From CAG-488 sp051881315 (lineage in GTDB: Bacteria > Bacillota > Clostridia > Oscillospirales > Acutalibacteraceae): DNA of 64,000 nucleotides. Under the pieces are notes generated by a model that worked only from the letters and a program-made list of their open reading frames with translations, did no database searches and had not been told where the DNA came from. Shown here piece after piece: positions 1 to 8,486 of the stretch; the first letter of the stretch is position 1; every line of letters begins with the position of its first letter. Both the position numbers and the translations under genes were made by a program. The stretch is taken from positions 87,612 through 151,611 of the forward strand of contig JBJEPQ010000056.1 in NCBI GenBank assembly GCA_051881315.1, in the 5' to 3' direction.

Positions 1-475
1 TCATTCTCGCAGGGGTGTTGTAGAAAAGATCCCTGACGATAAGCGTTGTTCCCTTGGGACAGCCTGCGTCGTCGATCAGCGTTTCCTCGCCGCCCTCGAT
101 ACAGTAACGGGTTCCGACCTCTTCACCCTCGCCGCGCGTCATAACCTCAACTCTGGAAACTGCGGCAATCGAGGCGAGAGCCTCACCTCGGAAACCGAGG
201 GTGCATATCGCATTCAGATCGTCCGCCGTCGAGATCTTGCTGGTGGCGTGGCTGATAAAAGCCTTTCGGATATTATCCCTGTCAATTCCGCATCCGTTGT
301 CCGTAATACGGATATAGGTGATACCGCCCCTTTTTATTTCAAGTGTGATCTTATCCGCTCCTGCGTCGATCGCATTTTCCATTATTTCCTTGACGATGGA
401 AGAAGGTCTTTCAACCACCTCGCCTGCGGCGATAAGCTCCGCAATATGCTTGGGTAAAATATTGATATTCGGCAT
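1..475 (-). CDS. mutL: DNA mismatch repair protein MutL, N-terminal part (cut by window edge)
   Basis: Reading leftward from an ATG at 475, the frame stays open to the window edge (158 codons). It encodes the GHKL ATPase domain of MutL: a start MPNINILP, then ENAIDAGA (the Glu that activates water), DNGCGI and GFRGEALASI, the three ATP-binding motifs in the usual order. MutL couples mismatch recognition by MutS to strand removal. An AGAGGTG ribosome site lies 5 bases before the ATG. The gene follows mutS with a gap of 37 bases and is very likely co-transcribed with it. The C-terminal dimerisation/endonuclease part is outside the window. Confidence 0.97.
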   Translation of the reverse strand, partial: MPNINILPKHIAELIAAGEVVERPSSIVKEIMENAIDAGADKITLEIKRGGITYIRITDNGCGIDRDNIRKAFISHATSKISTADDLNAICTLGFRGEALASIAAVSRVEVMTRGEGEEVGTRYCIEGGEETLIDDAGCPKGTTLIVRDLFYNTPARM

Positions 476-512
476 AAGATCACCTCTTTCTTTCTTACTT
501 GTTATTGTTTTC

Positions 513-3122
513 TCACAGCTTATCCGCTCTGTTTTTCAGCTCATAGAGCTTCTGCAAAGCCTCGATCGGCGTGAGAGTGTTGATATCTATCGTTTTGAGT
601 TCTTCAACTATTTCATTGCCCTCGTTCGAGGCAAAGGAAATCTGCATATCGTCATCGTCGCTCTTTTCAACCGTTCTGATGACGGTGACAGCGCCTTTTT
701 CTTCAAGCTCGGACAAAATCTCTTTTGCACGGCTGACAACGGCATTCGGCACTCCTGCAAGCTTTGCAACCTCAATACCGTAGCTTCCGTCTGCACCGCC
801 CCGGACAATTCGTCTGAGGAAGGTTATATCGTCTCCCCGTTTCTTTACGGAGATGTTGTAATTCTTTGTTCCGTCGATCTCGTTTTCAAGCTCGGTCAGC
901 TCGTGATAATGGGTGGCAAAGAGAGTCTTTGCTCCGAGCTTTTTAGGATCGGCTGTGTATTCAAGGACGGCACGGGCAATGCTCATTCCGTCAAAGGTGG
1001 ACGTGCCTCGTCCGATCTCGTCAAAGATCAGCAGGCTCTTTTTCGTGGCATTTTTGAGGATATTTGCAACCTCGCTCATCTCGACCATAAAGGTGGACTG
1101 TCCCGAAGCAAGATCGTCGCTTGCGCCGACACGGGTAAATATGCTGTCAACAAGTCCGATCTGTGCGCTTGAAGCAGGAACGAAGCTGCCGCACTGCGCC
1201 ATAAGGACTATCAGAGCGACCTGGCGCATATAAGTCGATTTACCTGCCATATTCGGACCTGTGATTATGGCGCATCGGTTATCCTTGCAGTCAAGCGTTG
1301 TGTCGTTCGGCACAAAGGGAGCGTCCTTCATCATCTTTTCAACAACGGGATGTCTGCCGTCCCTGATGATTATTTCACTGCCGTCCGTCATTACGGGACA
1401 GGAATAATCGTTCTGCAAAGCAACCCTCGCAAACGAGCAGAGCGCATCGACCGTTGCAACGGCATGAGCCGTCTTTTGTATCCTGTAAAGCTCGTCGGCA
1501 ACCTTGCTTCTTACCTGAACAAAGATCTCGTATTCAAGCTTTACTATTCTTTCCTGAGCGCCGAGAACCTTTGCTTCAAGATCCTTCAGCTCACTCGTTA
1601 TAAACCGCTCGCAGTTTGCAAGCGTCTGTTTTCTTATGTATTCCTCAGGGACAAGCTCCTTGAACGCATTCGGCACTTCGATGTAATAGCCGAACACTCG
1701 GTTGTAACCGATTTTAAGCTTCTTTATACCTGTTTTTTCCTGCTCCGTCTGCTGAATTGCGGCAATATAGCCCTTGCCGTTATGAACAATGTCTCTCAGC
1801 TCGTCCAGCTCCGAATTGAAGCCGTCCTTTATCATATCGCCCTCACGCACGGTAAACGGAGGATCCTCGCTGATCGCCGTATCTATAAGTTCGGCAACAT
1901 CAGAAAGAAGATCAATGCTGTTGTGCGTTTCCCTCAAAAGGGCGGAGCCGCACTCGGCTATTCCGCTTTTGATTTCTGGCAGAAGCCGAATCGTCGCTAA
2001 AAGCGATCTCAATTCCTTGGCGTTTGCGGTTTCATAAACTATCCTCGCCATCAGCCTTTCCATATCGCTGACGTCGGATATCGCCGCCGTCTCATTTTCA
2101 AGCAGAGCCGAATTGTCAAAAAGCTCGCCGACGGCATTGTGTCTCTTGGTAATCTTCGCAAGATTGACCAGCGGCTGTTCTATCCAGTTTCTGACAAGGC
2201 GTTTGCCCATCGCGGTTTTCGTCTTGTCAAGCACCCAGAGGAGTGTTCCCCTGCGTTCTCTGTTTCGCATCGTCTCGGTCAATTCGAGATTTCTTCGGGA
2301 GGAAAAGTCAATTTTCATAAACTGATTTTCCGAATAAAAGTCAATCTCCCGAATATTATCAAGTCCCGATTTCTGCACCTCGGTCAGATAGTCGATCGTT
2401 GCGCCCAGAGCGCAGACCGCCTCGTCATTCCCCTCAATGCCGAGCTCGGTTAAGCTCTTTTTAAAATGGTCGGTGATGAGCTGACGGCTGTAATCGACGG
2501 TAATTTTTTCGCTGTCGATCTCGTCGGCGGTACACTCAACACGGTTTTTGATAAACTCTCTGATCTTGTCATTCTTTACAACGGCGGAATTGTAGCGAAT
2601 TTCGGTCGGCATATATCTGCCAAGCTCGTTTACAATGTCGTTGCCGACGGTTTTGGACTCAAGCTGTGTGAGGCTGACCTCGCCCGTTGAAACATCGGCA
2701 AAGCAGACCCCGGCGCTGTTCCCGTTGAGCCAAATCGAGCAGAGGAAATTGTTCTTCGACTCGTCAAGCATACTGCTTTCAATGACCGTACCGGGAGTAT
2801 GCACACGGATAACATCACGCTTTACTATTCCCTTTGCCGCCGCAGGATCTTCGGTCTGTTCACAGATAGCTACCTTGTAGCCCCTTGAAACAAGCCTTGC
2901 GATATAGGAATCAACGCTGTGGAAAGGCACGCCGCACATCGGCGCACGCTCCTGTTGACCGCAGTCCCTGCCCGTCAGCACAAGCTCAAGCTCCTTTGAG
3001 GCAACCTTTGCGTCCTCAAAGAACATCTCGTAAAAATCACCGAGCCTGAACATAAGGATAGTGTCCTGATATTCCTTTTTAATTTCAAGGTACTGTTTCA
3101 TCATCGGCGTCATTTCAGCCAT
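513..3122 (-). CDS. mutS: DNA mismatch repair protein MutS
   Basis: This is a full-length MutS of 869 residues, the usual size. The N-terminal mismatch-binding domain has the Phe-X-Glu motif (F30, E32 in GDFYEMF). The C-terminal ABC-type ATPase has Walker A GPNMAGKST at about residues 622-630, Walker B-type LLIFDEIGRGTS, and the ATHYHELTELE helix region. MutS binds base mismatches and small loops as a dimer and recruits MutL. The start at 3122 is supported by GAGGTG seven bases upstream. It sits between a YlbF-family gene and mutL; the order miaB-ricA-(cotE)-mutS-mutL is known from Bacillus, so the block is conserved. No motif is missing. Confidence 0.98.
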   Translation of the reverse strand: MAEMTPMMKQYLEIKKEYQDTILMFRLGDFYEMFFEDAKVASKELELVLTGRDCGQQERAPMCGVPFHSVDSYIARLVSRGYKVAICEQTEDPAAAKGIVKRDVIRVHTPGTVIESSMLDESKNNFLCSIWLNGNSAGVCFADVSTGEVSLTQLESKTVGNDIVNELGRYMPTEIRYNSAVVKNDKIREFIKNRVECTADEIDSEKITVDYSRQLITDHFKKSLTELGIEGNDEAVCALGATIDYLTEVQKSGLDNIREIDFYSENQFMKIDFSSRRNLELTETMRNRERRGTLLWVLDKTKTAMGKRLVRNWIEQPLVNLAKITKRHNAVGELFDNSALLENETAAISDVSDMERLMARIVYETANAKELRSLLATIRLLPEIKSGIAECGSALLRETHNSIDLLSDVAELIDTAISEDPPFTVREGDMIKDGFNSELDELRDIVHNGKGYIAAIQQTEQEKTGIKKLKIGYNRVFGYYIEVPNAFKELVPEEYIRKQTLANCERFITSELKDLEAKVLGAQERIVKLEYEIFVQVRSKVADELYRIQKTAHAVATVDALCSFARVALQNDYSCPVMTDGSEIIIRDGRHPVVEKMMKDAPFVPNDTTLDCKDNRCAIITGPNMAGKSTYMRQVALIVLMAQCGSFVPASSAQIGLVDSIFTRVGASDDLASGQSTFMVEMSEVANILKNATKKSLLIFDEIGRGTSTFDGMSIARAVLEYTADPKKLGAKTLFATHYHELTELENEIDGTKNYNISVKKRGDDITFLRRIVRGGADGSYGIEVAKLAGVPNAVVSRAKEILSELEEKGAVTVIRTVEKSDDDDMQISFASNEGNEIVEELKTIDINTLTPIEALQKLYELKNRADKL

Positions 3123-3165
3123 CTGTTTTCACCTCAGTTTATCGTCCGTTTTTTTGATTGCCATA

Positions 3166-3187
3166 GCTCCCCTTGTTACAGGGGAGC
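3166..3187. repeat. Intergenic hairpin between the ylbF-family gene and mutS
   Basis: GCTCCCCT and AGGGGAGC form an 8-bp perfect stem around TGTTAC. There is no T-run directly after it on the minus strand, so it is a poor terminator. The sequence resembles the CCTCCCCTTG/CAAGGGGAGG palindrome near 56.0 kb, so it may be a solo copy of that repeat family. It could also protect or process the mRNA. Confidence 0.5.
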
Positions 3188-3196
3188 CGTTAAATT

Positions 3197-3607
3197 TTAG
3201 TGACAGCCGCCGCATGAACCGCATTCGCCTGAGCAATGATGCTCCTCCTGCGGCTGGCAGGTCTTGGGATCCTCACCCTGTACGCAAAGGGAAAGAATAG
3301 CCGTAATCTCGTTCATCATATCGTCAACCGCATGGCGTGCAGCTTCGTACTTCTGCATATTCTCGTTAGCCATAACAGCCTCATATACCTCGGAAAACTC
3401 CTTGTCGTATGCGGCAAGCTTCTCCTCGTTTGCGTCGTCCTTAGCCGCTTCGTGCTGATACGACATATGAATGAGCTGAATCTTGTTGATAAGATCGTTG
3501 AGATCCGTGTCAGCCTCATTTGTTCTTCTTGCCTCGTGGAATGCAAGATAACGCTCGTCCTGCTGAATTGCCGCACCGAGCTGTCTTGTGATTTCAATAA
3601 TGTCCAT
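3197..3607 (-). CDS. YlbF/YmcA (RicA/RicF-like) family protein with Cys-rich tail
   Basis: A 136-residue, mostly alpha-helical acidic protein of the YlbF/YmcA family. In Bacillus, RicA (YmcA), RicF (YlbF) and RicT form a complex that binds iron-sulfur clusters and affects RNA processing and development, and ricA lies next to the miaB gene. Here the gene lies directly downstream of miaB (gap 45 bases) and upstream of mutS, so it is the positional equivalent of RicA. The last 30 or so residues hold six cysteines and several histidines (pattern C-x8-C-x7-C-x3-C-x2-C-x2-C-H). That could bind a metal or Fe-S cluster; this is inference. Other RicAFT genes are not in the window. Confidence 0.85.
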   Translation of the reverse strand: MDIIEITRQLGAAIQQDERYLAFHEARRTNEADTDLNDLINKIQLIHMSYQHEAAKDDANEEKLAAYDKEFSEVYEAVMANENMQKYEAARHAVDDMMNEITAILSLCVQGEDPKTCQPQEEHHCSGECGSCGGCH

Positions 3608-3652
3608 TGTGTTACTCCTTAATATAATTTATTTTTCAAAGAAAAGCCTTTT

Positions 3653-5089
3653 TCAGCCTTCTTCCAATTCACCTCTGACTATCCATGTCAGAGGATCTGT
3701 AACCTTAACCTTGCAGAACTTTCCGATAACGTCCTTCCCCTCAACTTCGGGAAACTCTATCATCACGTTGCCCTGAGTTCTGCCGTTCAGTATACCGTCT
3801 CTTGCATATCCCTCGCAAAGAACGGCATATACCTTGTCCTTCATCGCCGCCGTACGCTGTGAGGCGATCCTCTCCTGAGCGTCCGTCAGCTCCTTGAACC
3901 ATTTGCCCTTCTCCTCACGGGAAACGGGATCGGGCATCTCAGCCGCTTTCGTACCCGGTCGGGGTGAGAAAATAAATGTAAACAGAGAAGTAAACCTGAC
4001 CTCCTCGATCAGGGAAACCGTGTCCCTGAACTCCTCATAGGTCTCTCCCGGAAAGCCGACGATAACATCGCTCGTCATTGAAAGCTCGGGCATTACCTGC
4101 CTTGCATAGCTTGCAAGCTCAAGGTACTTCTCCCTCGTGTAGCCTCGGTTCATCTCTTTAAGAACCCTGTTGTTGCCGCTCTGGAACGGCAGATGCAGGT
4201 GCTTTGCGACCTTGTCGCAGGACGCCATGGTGTCAAGCAGTTCCTTTGTGCAGTCCTTGGGGTGCGAGGTCATAAACCTGATCGTAAACTCGCCGGGGAT
4301 ATCGTTGATCTCTTTCAAGAGCTTGGCAAAGTTTATATCCCTGTCAAGATTTTTACCGTAGGAATTAACATTCTGTCCGAGCAGAGTGATATCCTTACAG
4401 CCCGAAGCGATAAGCTCCTTCGCCTCTTTGATTACGTCCTCAGGCTCTCGGCTTCTTTCACGTCCTCTGACATAGGGAACGATGCAATAGCTGCAAAAAT
4501 TGTTGCATCCGTACATTATCGGCAGCCAGCCTTTGATGTTTCCGTCGCGCCTGACGGGAAGATTTTCGGCGATAACCCCTGCCGAATCGGGACATTCATA
4601 AACTCTTTTTCCCGTTGAAAGCACACGGTAAATGAGTTCGGGTATTCTGTGAATAACATGAGTTCCGAAAACGAGATCAACAAAGGGATAGCTTTTCCTG
4701 ATCTTTTCAACAACTCTTTCCTGCTGCATCATACAGCCGCAAAGGGCGATTATCAGATTTGGATTGGACTTTTTCAGTCTCTTGATCGCACCGACATTAC
4801 CGTATATACGATCCTCTGCGTGTTCTCGGACGGCGCAGGTGTTGTAAAGGATAAGGTCTGCCTGTTCGACATCGTCCGTAAAGCCGTAGCCGAGAGACTC
4901 AAGAATTCCCTTGATGCGTTCTCCGTCGGCAACATTGCCCTGACAGCCGTAGGTATGGACGAAAGCAAGCGGCATTGACGGCTCAAATTTTGACGCTAAA
5001 ATCGTCCTCACACGGTCGGAAAACTCCTGCTGTTTTGCCATCTCATCATCAGACACTTTTATTATCTTTTTTGTTGTGCCTTCACTCAA
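3653..5089 (-). CDS. miaB: tRNA-2-methylthio-N6-dimethylallyladenosine synthase MiaB
   Basis: A radical-SAM methylthiotransferase that adds a methylthio group to i6A37 of tRNAs reading UNN codons. Seen in order: the N-terminal UPF0004 domain (HTYGCQGN, later YNTCAVREHA and CGCMMQQ, giving its three cluster cysteines), the radical-SAM motif CNNFCSYC with the usual CxxxCxxC spacing, and a C-terminal TRAM domain. I place the start at a TTG (5089), preceded by AGAGAGGTG at good spacing, giving 478 residues. The longer ATG-started frame (to 5149) is rejected because that ATG sits in the -35 box of a near-consensus promoter. First gene of the miaB-ylbF-mutS-mutL operon. Confidence 0.95.
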   Translation of the reverse strand: MSEGTTKKIIKVSDDEMAKQQEFSDRVRTILASKFEPSMPLAFVHTYGCQGNVADGERIKGILESLGYGFTDDVEQADLILYNTCAVREHAEDRIYGNVGAIKRLKKSNPNLIIALCGCMMQQERVVEKIRKSYPFVDLVFGTHVIHRIPELIYRVLSTGKRVYECPDSAGVIAENLPVRRDGNIKGWLPIMYGCNNFCSYCIVPYVRGRERSREPEDVIKEAKELIASGCKDITLLGQNVNSYGKNLDRDINFAKLLKEINDIPGEFTIRFMTSHPKDCTKELLDTMASCDKVAKHLHLPFQSGNNRVLKEMNRGYTREKYLELASYARQVMPELSMTSDVIVGFPGETYEEFRDTVSLIEEVRFTSLFTFIFSPRPGTKAAEMPDPVSREEKGKWFKELTDAQERIASQRTAAMKDKVYAVLCEGYARDGILNGRTQGNVMIEFPEVEGKDVIGKFCKVKVTDPLTWIVRGELEEG

Positions 5090-5125
5090 AGGGCACACCT
5101 CTCTTTTTAACTTATTAACTTTATA

Positions 5126-5154
5126 ATTATAATATAAAAGGTGTGTCATTTCAA
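5126..5154 (-). promoter_or_regulatory. Sigma-A promoter of the miaB-mutSL operon
   Basis: On the minus strand TTGAAA (5149-5154) and TATAAT (5126-5131) are separated by exactly 17 bases. Transcription should start near 5119, leaving a leader of about 30 bases before the TTG start of miaB with its AGAGAGGTG site. The promoter overlaps the upstream in-frame ATG, which decides the miaB start. Confidence 0.85.
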
Positions 5155-5225
5155 GCGTTTTAACACAAAATTTACTTTCTCTCGTCTTCTCCTTGAATAT
5201 GCTGACTTTATGTTTTGAATTATTA

Positions 5226-5255
5226 TTGACTTTAATATAACAGTAATGTTATAAT
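5226..5255 (+). promoter_or_regulatory. Sigma-A promoter of the glycosyltransferase operon
   Basis: TTGACT (5226-5231) and TATAAT (5250-5255) are 18 bases apart, 35 bases before the first glycosyltransferase start. It diverges from the miaB promoter about 70 bases away. An AAAGGTGG ribosome site precedes the ATG at 5290. Confidence 0.75.
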
Positions 5256-5289
5256 TAAATATATTTTTAATCAGAAAGGTGGAATTGCT

Positions 5290-6876
5290 ATGGGCAAATT
5301 TAAGCTCAAAGAGAAAAAGAACATTCCTGTTTTTCTTTTCTTTGCGGTATTTGCTTTTGCAATTCTTTACATCTGCACGGCTTCAAGTCCCCGTTACGCA
5401 ACAAATCCGTGGAACGATTCCAATGCTTTTCTGACAGTCGGCAAGGCCATGGCGAACGGAATTACGGTTTACAAAGATATCTTTGAACAGAAAGGCCCTC
5501 TGCTTTATCTCATTCACGCCATTGCATATTTTATCTCAAACACATCTTTTACAGGCGTTTACGTTATGCAGTCCCTTGCTCTTTCCGTGACCGGCTTTGC
5601 GGCTTATAAGATCGCCTCGCTCTATGTCGGCACGGGCTGGTCCATTTCCTCAGCGCTTCTCACCTGCTTTACAATAGTCAATTCCGCCTGCTACTACTAC
5701 GGCGACAGCGCAGAGGAATTTTGTCTGCCGTTTTTGATGATAAGCATTTATTATTTCTGCCGCTATTTTAAAAACACAGAGCAAGACCTGCCCAAACGCT
5801 CCGTATTTTTCCTTGTCGGTTTCTTTGCAGGCTGTGTTGCAATGATAAAATTTACCGTTATCGGCTTCTGGTTTGCATGGGCGGCATACATTTCGCTCTA
5901 CACTCTTTTTGCCAAGAAAGATTTCAAAAAAGCCGTTATAAACGCTCTTGTCTTTCTCGGAGGAATGGCGGCAGCTCTTGCTCCGTGGGTGATTTATTTT
6001 GCCGTAAACGGTGCTTTGAACGATTTCATTTACACTTATTTCATTCTCAACACAACCGCTTATCCGAGTGCGACCGAAATGAGTTTTGTATCAAGATTGA
6101 TTGAGCCTTTTGGCTGTATTTTGGAAGCTTTCAGCTTTTCTCCGATACTTTTATGTCTCGGCATTACCGGAATGATTTTATTCCTTGTTACAAATATTTT
6201 TACCGAAAAAAAGTTTTTCTCAAGAATTTCGCTCCCGATAATGTGTTTAACGGGAATGTATCTCATCTATTTCGGTCTGAGAACCTACAGCTATTATTTT
6301 ACCCCGATGTCCGCTTTTACGGTTTTCGGCTTCATTTTTGCCGCATATCTGCTTCAGAAAATATCTAAGAAAAAGGAAAAGGCGGTTTCTCTTATCCTTT
6401 GCTGTATCTGTGTGATAGCAGGCTTTGTCAGATCCGACCTGTCAAATGTTTCATCAAAATATGTAGCGCGTAAAGGGACTCAGACCGTTCAAATCCAAGC
6501 CGCAGAATATATAAAAAGCCACAATCCAAACGGCAAAATACTGAATTACAGAAGCCTTGATAACGGCGTATATCTATCGGCAAATCAGGTCCCGCAGTTC
6601 AAGCATTTCGAGCATCAGAATTTTGACTATGACTGTTACTCTGAGAATGCCGATGAGCAAAACAGATATATCAATGAGCATCTTGCCGATTTTGTTGCCG
6701 TGTCAACTCATCCGAGCGAAAGCATTGACGATATATATAATGAAAACTCTACACTTCATACGGATTACAATCTTGTGATATGTGAAAAGTTCATCATTCA
6801 ACCGTCAAGAAAAGTTGATATAAAATATGAAAAAACCTTTTATCTTTTTGAGCTTAAAACAGAGTTTAAAAAATGA
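5290..6876 (+). CDS. Multi-pass membrane glycosyltransferase, GT-C/GT39-like (paralog 1)
   Basis: A 528-residue protein with about ten hydrophobic segments and a soluble C-terminal part from about residue 390. The first outer loop holds WNDSNAFLTVGKAMANG and then YKDIFEQKGPLLY, typical of GT-C enzymes (ArnT/PMT/GT39 group) that take sugars from polyprenyl-phosphate carriers. It probably transfers a sugar to a wall polymer, lipid or protein on the outer face of the membrane; the acceptor is not shown by sequence. It is followed 27 bases later by a paralog and then by the GT2 enzyme that would make the polyprenyl-phosphate sugar, so the three look like one pathway. Residues about 137-225 are nearly identical to the paralog. 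Confidence 0.8.
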   Translation: MGKFKLKEKKNIPVFLFFAVFAFAILYICTASSPRYATNPWNDSNAFLTVGKAMANGITVYKDIFEQKGPLLYLIHAIAYFISNTSFTGVYVMQSLALSVTGFAAYKIASLYVGTGWSISSALLTCFTIVNSACYYYGDSAEEFCLPFLMISIYYFCRYFKNTEQDLPKRSVFFLVGFFAGCVAMIKFTVIGFWFAWAAYISLYTLFAKKDFKKAVINALVFLGGMAAALAPWVIYFAVNGALNDFIYTYFILNTTAYPSATEMSFVSRLIEPFGCILEAFSFSPILLCLGITGMILFLVTNIFTEKKFFSRISLPIMCLTGMYLIYFGLRTYSYYFTPMSAFTVFGFIFAAYLLQKISKKKEKAVSLILCCICVIAGFVRSDLSNVSSKYVARKGTQTVQIQAAEYIKSHNPNGKILNYRSLDNGVYLSANQVPQFKHFEHQNFDYDCYSENADEQNRYINEHLADFVAVSTHPSESIDDIYNENSTLHTDYNLVICEKFIIQPSRKVDIKYEKTFYLFELKTEFKK

Positions 6877-6903
6877 TTGCAGATTAAGGAGTATATTTGA
6901 TCA

Positions 6904-8484
6904 ATGAAAAATCAAACAAAACTTTCAAAGAACAATATCATTGTTTTTTTACTGTTTTTGCTCTATTCTTTCGGCCTGCTCTACATCTGCACTGCTTCAA
7001 GCCCCCGTTACGCAACAAACCCGTGGAATGACGCAAACGCTTTTCTGACAGTAGGAAAGGCCATGGCGAACGGAATGACGGTTTACAAAGATATCTTTGA
7101 ACAGAAAGGCCCCCTGCTCTACCTCATTCACGCTCTTGCCTGTTTCATCTCCGACACCACGTTTACAGGCGTTTACGTTATGCAGTCCCTTTCCCTTTGC
7201 GTGACCGCCTTTGCGGCTTTCAAGATCGCCTCGCTCTATGTCGGAACGGGTTGGTCTGTCGCTTCCGCCGTCCTGACCTGTTTTGTTACGGTCAATTCCT
7301 CCTGCTACTACTACGGCGACAGCGCAGAGGAGTTTTGTCTGCCGTTTTTGATGATAAGCATTTATTATTTCTGCCGCTATTTTAAAAACACAGAGCAAGA
7401 CCTGCCCAAACGCTCCGTATTTTTCCTTGTCGGTTTCTTTGCAGGCTGTGTTGCAATGATAAAATTTACCGTTATCGGCTTCTGGTTTGCATGGGCGGCA
7501 TACATTTCGCTCTACACTCTTTTTGCAAAGAAAGATTTCAAAAAAGCCGTTATAAACGCTCTCGTCTTTCTCGGCGGTATGGGTGCGGCAATAGTTCCTT
7601 GGATAGTATATTTTGCCGTAAAGGGCGGTCTGCGTGATTTCATTTACACTTATTTCATTCTCAACGCAACGGCTTATCCCATGACGGAAAAGCTCAGCTT
7701 TTTCACACGCTTATGGAAGCCGATCTATATCATCGGTACAAATCTTGTGACCTCCCCTGCTGTTCTTATTTTCAGCGGACTGGGAATGGCGGCTTTCCTT
7801 TTCACAAATATTTTTGCCGAGAAGAAGCTTTTTTCAAGGCTGTCTGTCCCCTTTGTATGCTTTCTCGGAATCTATATCATTTATTTCGGAATAAGAAGCT
7901 ACAGCTATTATCTCCTGCCTCTTTCGGTTTTCACGGTTTTCTCTTTCATTGCAGTATTCTTTGCCGCAGAAAAGCTGATAAAAGGCAAGTCGGGCAAGAC
8001 TGTATCCGCTGTTGTTTGTGCTGTTTTTATTGTTGCGTCGGTCATATGCGGAAATTATCTTAACATCTGTTCAACCGACCTACCCCGTAAAGGTGAAAGC
8101 ACGATTCAGTCAGAAGCTGTAGATTACATCAAATCTCACAATTCCGACGGAATAATTCTTAATTATGGCTGTCTCGATATCGGAATATACCTCGCCGCAG
8201 ATCAGCTCCCCGTATTCCGCCATTTTGAAAGACAAAACCTTTTGTATGAAAAATACAGCGAAAATGTTGACGAACAAAACCGTTATATTAACGAACATCT
8301 TGCCGACTATGTCGTAACCGTTATCAATCCCGAGGAAACCGTTGAGGATATTTACGAAAAAAATTCCGCCTTAAAAACGGACTATAACATTGTAATATGC
8401 AAGGACTTTTCTTTCAGCAACCAAAACATTTTTAAGAGTGATTATACAAGAACATTTTATCTTTTTGAATTAAAGGAGGACTGA
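6904..8484 (+). CDS. Multi-pass membrane glycosyltransferase, GT-C/GT39-like (paralog 2)
   Basis: A 526-residue tandem duplicate of the preceding gene with the same membrane layout, the same WNDANAFLTVGKAMANG and YKDIFEQKGPLLY motifs and a similar soluble C-terminal region. Identity is high in the first half, almost complete for residues about 137-225, and clearly lower after residue 240, where the presumed acceptor-side loops and tail lie. The duplication probably gives two acceptor or linkage specificities fed by one donor; this is inference. Its stop is 2 bases before the GTG start of the GT2 gene, so the two are translationally coupled. Confidence 0.8.
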   Translation: MKNQTKLSKNNIIVFLLFLLYSFGLLYICTASSPRYATNPWNDANAFLTVGKAMANGMTVYKDIFEQKGPLLYLIHALACFISDTTFTGVYVMQSLSLCVTAFAAFKIASLYVGTGWSVASAVLTCFVTVNSSCYYYGDSAEEFCLPFLMISIYYFCRYFKNTEQDLPKRSVFFLVGFFAGCVAMIKFTVIGFWFAWAAYISLYTLFAKKDFKKAVINALVFLGGMGAAIVPWIVYFAVKGGLRDFIYTYFILNATAYPMTEKLSFFTRLWKPIYIIGTNLVTSPAVLIFSGLGMAAFLFTNIFAEKKLFSRLSVPFVCFLGIYIIYFGIRSYSYYLLPLSVFTVFSFIAVFFAAEKLIKGKSGKTVSAVVCAVFIVASVICGNYLNICSTDLPRKGESTIQSEAVDYIKSHNSDGIILNYGCLDIGIYLAADQLPVFRHFERQNLLYEKYSENVDEQNRYINEHLADYVVTVINPEETVEDIYEKNSALKTDYNIVICKDFSFSNQNIFKSDYTRTFYLFELKED

Positions 8485-8486
8485 AC

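Noticed and set aside
3166..3187. Terminator between the ylbF-family gene and mutS
   Set aside because: The stem is good but no T-run follows, and mutS has no separate clear promoter, so it is treated as a repeat-type hairpin.
5090..5149. N-terminal extension of miaB to the ATG at 5149
   Set aside because: The ATG lies in the -35 box of a near-consensus promoter, has no ribosome site, and the extension is not family-like; the TTG at 5089 has AGAGAGGTG.
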